33,963 nucleotides of DNA from Candidatus Allofournierella merdavium. GTDB lineage: Bacteria > Bacillota > Clostridia > Oscillospirales > Ruminococcaceae. Both the position numbers and the translations under genes were made by a program. The DNA is taken from NCBI GenBank assembly GCA_019118765.1, contig DWYI01000066.1:1-33963 (forward strand), given 5' to 3'. Below, piece by piece: positions 33,245-33,963 of this stretch (position 1 is the first letter of the stretch; each line of letters opens with the position of its first letter). The notes below the pieces were generated by a model. It was not told the DNA's origin. It made no database searches and saw only the letters and a program-made list of their open reading frames with translations.

Positions 33245-33768
33245 ATGACAATCCAACAAATCATCGACGACAAATCCATTAAGCGCTTGGAAAAGAGGAA
33301 TGCCATCGTTGAAGGCATCCTCAACAGGAGTTTCGATTTTTCCGCAGTTTCTGCGGCCTGTTCATTTTGCCCGAAAAAAAGATTGCCCTTTTGCTGGAAG
33401 CCATTGAAGAAGTTAGCCGTTCCAAAGAATTTTCCTTGGAAGAAGATTATCTGAATCTGTCAGAAAGATATATTTTGTCTTCTGATCCTTCCTGCAAAAG
33501 GGAAGCTTCCAGAATCGTTGGAAATCTTGCGGCTGCTTTTCCGGCGAAGCTTGATCACGCCATAGCCGCTTTGTTGCAAAACGCGAATGATGACGGAACG
33601 GTGACCCGATGGGCAAGCGCTTATGCTTTATCCCGCATCGTGATACTCCCGTAATACGCAAAGGGACCTCTGTTTGAACAAATCTGCGATTTGTGCGAAA
33701 AAGAAACGGAAAGCGGCGTAAGGAACCAATATGGGAAAGCGTTAAAAAAAGCGGAAAGAATCAGATAG
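33245..33768 (+). pseudogene. Decayed helical-repeat (HEAT-like) protein gene
   Basis: AGGAGAAA precedes ATG 33245. The frame reads MTIQQIIDDKSIKRLEKRN and on to SAACSFC, then loses frame at CCC about 33369-33371; adding one C restores a continuous helical protein (EKKIALLLEAIEEVSRSKEF, then ASRIVGNLAAAF and WASAYALSRIVILP). It then meets TAA 33652-33654, after which the same frame stays open to TAG 33766-33768 (YAKGPLFEQICDLCEKETES). The TAA is most simply a former CAA Gln codon. So there are two independent lesions, a one-base deletion and a nonsense change. The restored protein of about 174 residues would be all-helical like HEAT-repeat immunity or scaffold proteins; the function is inferred weakly from that. 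Confidence 0.7.
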
Positions 33769-33839
33769 ATTCACGGCCTGCCCCGCCCATGCGCTGCAGA
33801 GATTCACACCGCTTTCCGCCATCTGCTGTATAAATAAAC

Positions 33840-33963
33840 ATCCACCGGCCAAGCCGGTGGTTTTTCACATGCGGGCATAGCCCTATGTTCTTCGCCACGC
33901 GTAGAACGCGTAATACGGTCTGCCAGCTGCGTGGGATTGTTACTTGCCGCCCGTGAACGGGCC
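33840..33963 (-). mobile_element. Right end of an IS200/IS605-type element with guide-RNA scaffold
   Basis: Read on the minus strand from the window edge: the last codons of a reading frame (GPFTGGK then TAA 33940-33942), then about 100 bases of non-coding structured sequence with small hairpins (GGGC-tat-GCCC; ACGCGT repeats), ending in a hairpin CCACCGGC-TTG-GCCGGTGG (33842-33860). A terminal hairpin just downstream of tnpB, whose 3' neighbour is used as guide, is the known right-end architecture of IS605 elements and their omega (reRNA) RNAs. If correct, the guide begins near 33841 and runs into the flank toward 33823. Only 7 codons of the putative tnpB are inside the window, so family assignment relies on architecture. 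Confidence 0.5.

Noticed and set aside
1..33963. CRISPR arrays, rRNA genes, complete tRNA genes, prophage or integrase genes
   Set aside because: No regularly spaced direct repeats, rRNA segments, full tRNA cloverleaf or phage structural genes were seen in any part of the window.

Overview
The window is GC-rich DNA of low-GC-ancestry Gram-positive gene content: LicT/GlcT-type antitermination, a phosphoenolpyruvate sugar PTS, YfcC and DUF554 membrane proteins, a surface transglutaminase with YDG/MBG-like repeats, and strong AAAGGAGG ribosome binding sites with sigma-A-type promoters. This suggests a high-GC anaerobic Clostridia, probably an Oscillospiraceae/Ruminococcaceae gut commensal. That assignment is inference; no rRNA or marker gene is present.

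Layout. (1) 1-2120: end of a glycerol-3-phosphate dehydrogenase-type module (Fe-S FAD enzyme C-terminus, FAD/NAD oxidoreductase, DUF1667 protein), closed by a terminator. (2) 2165-7306: a MarR gene, a convergent TetR gene with a self-overlapping operator, a divergent pair of M20 amidohydrolase and YfcC transporter (uptake and hydrolysis of an acylated or peptide amino acid is likely), and cutC. (3) 7336-12534: a self-contained PTS operon: RNA antiterminator/terminator, LicT/GlcT-like antiterminator, EIIA, Enzyme I, HPr and a NagE-like EIICB. The HPr lacks Ser46 and the antiterminator lacks the usual PRD2 histidines, so the operon looks disconnected from normal carbon catabolite control. (4) 12554-17048, minus strand: MarR regulator, a large Old-Yellow-Enzyme/FAD reductase and both halves of aconitase X, a dehydratase plus ene-reductase operon of unknown substrate. 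(5) 17252-21730: a small unknown basic protein, then (minus) an asymmetric heterodimeric ABC exporter preceded by a 27-residue leader peptide and an intrinsic terminator, the architecture of ribosome-mediated attenuation. (6) 21912-27960, minus strand: membrane-bound XRE regulator, DUF554 protein, and a roughly 1335-residue surface transglutaminase broken by one frameshift. (7) 28479-33963: an accessory region of mostly unknown small proteins (SUFU-domain, two unrecognised, DUF4261-like, GNAT, zinc-ribbon, decayed helical-repeat gene), resembling an orphan immunity-gene array, ending in what looks like the right end and guide-RNA region of an IS200/IS605-type TnpB element.

The most interesting candidates are the attenuated exporter, the aconitase X/ene-reductase operon, the catabolite-control-independent PTS operon and the immunity-like island. 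Starts were adjusted by ribosome binding site and homology. Family names are from recognition of motifs only; no database search was possible.
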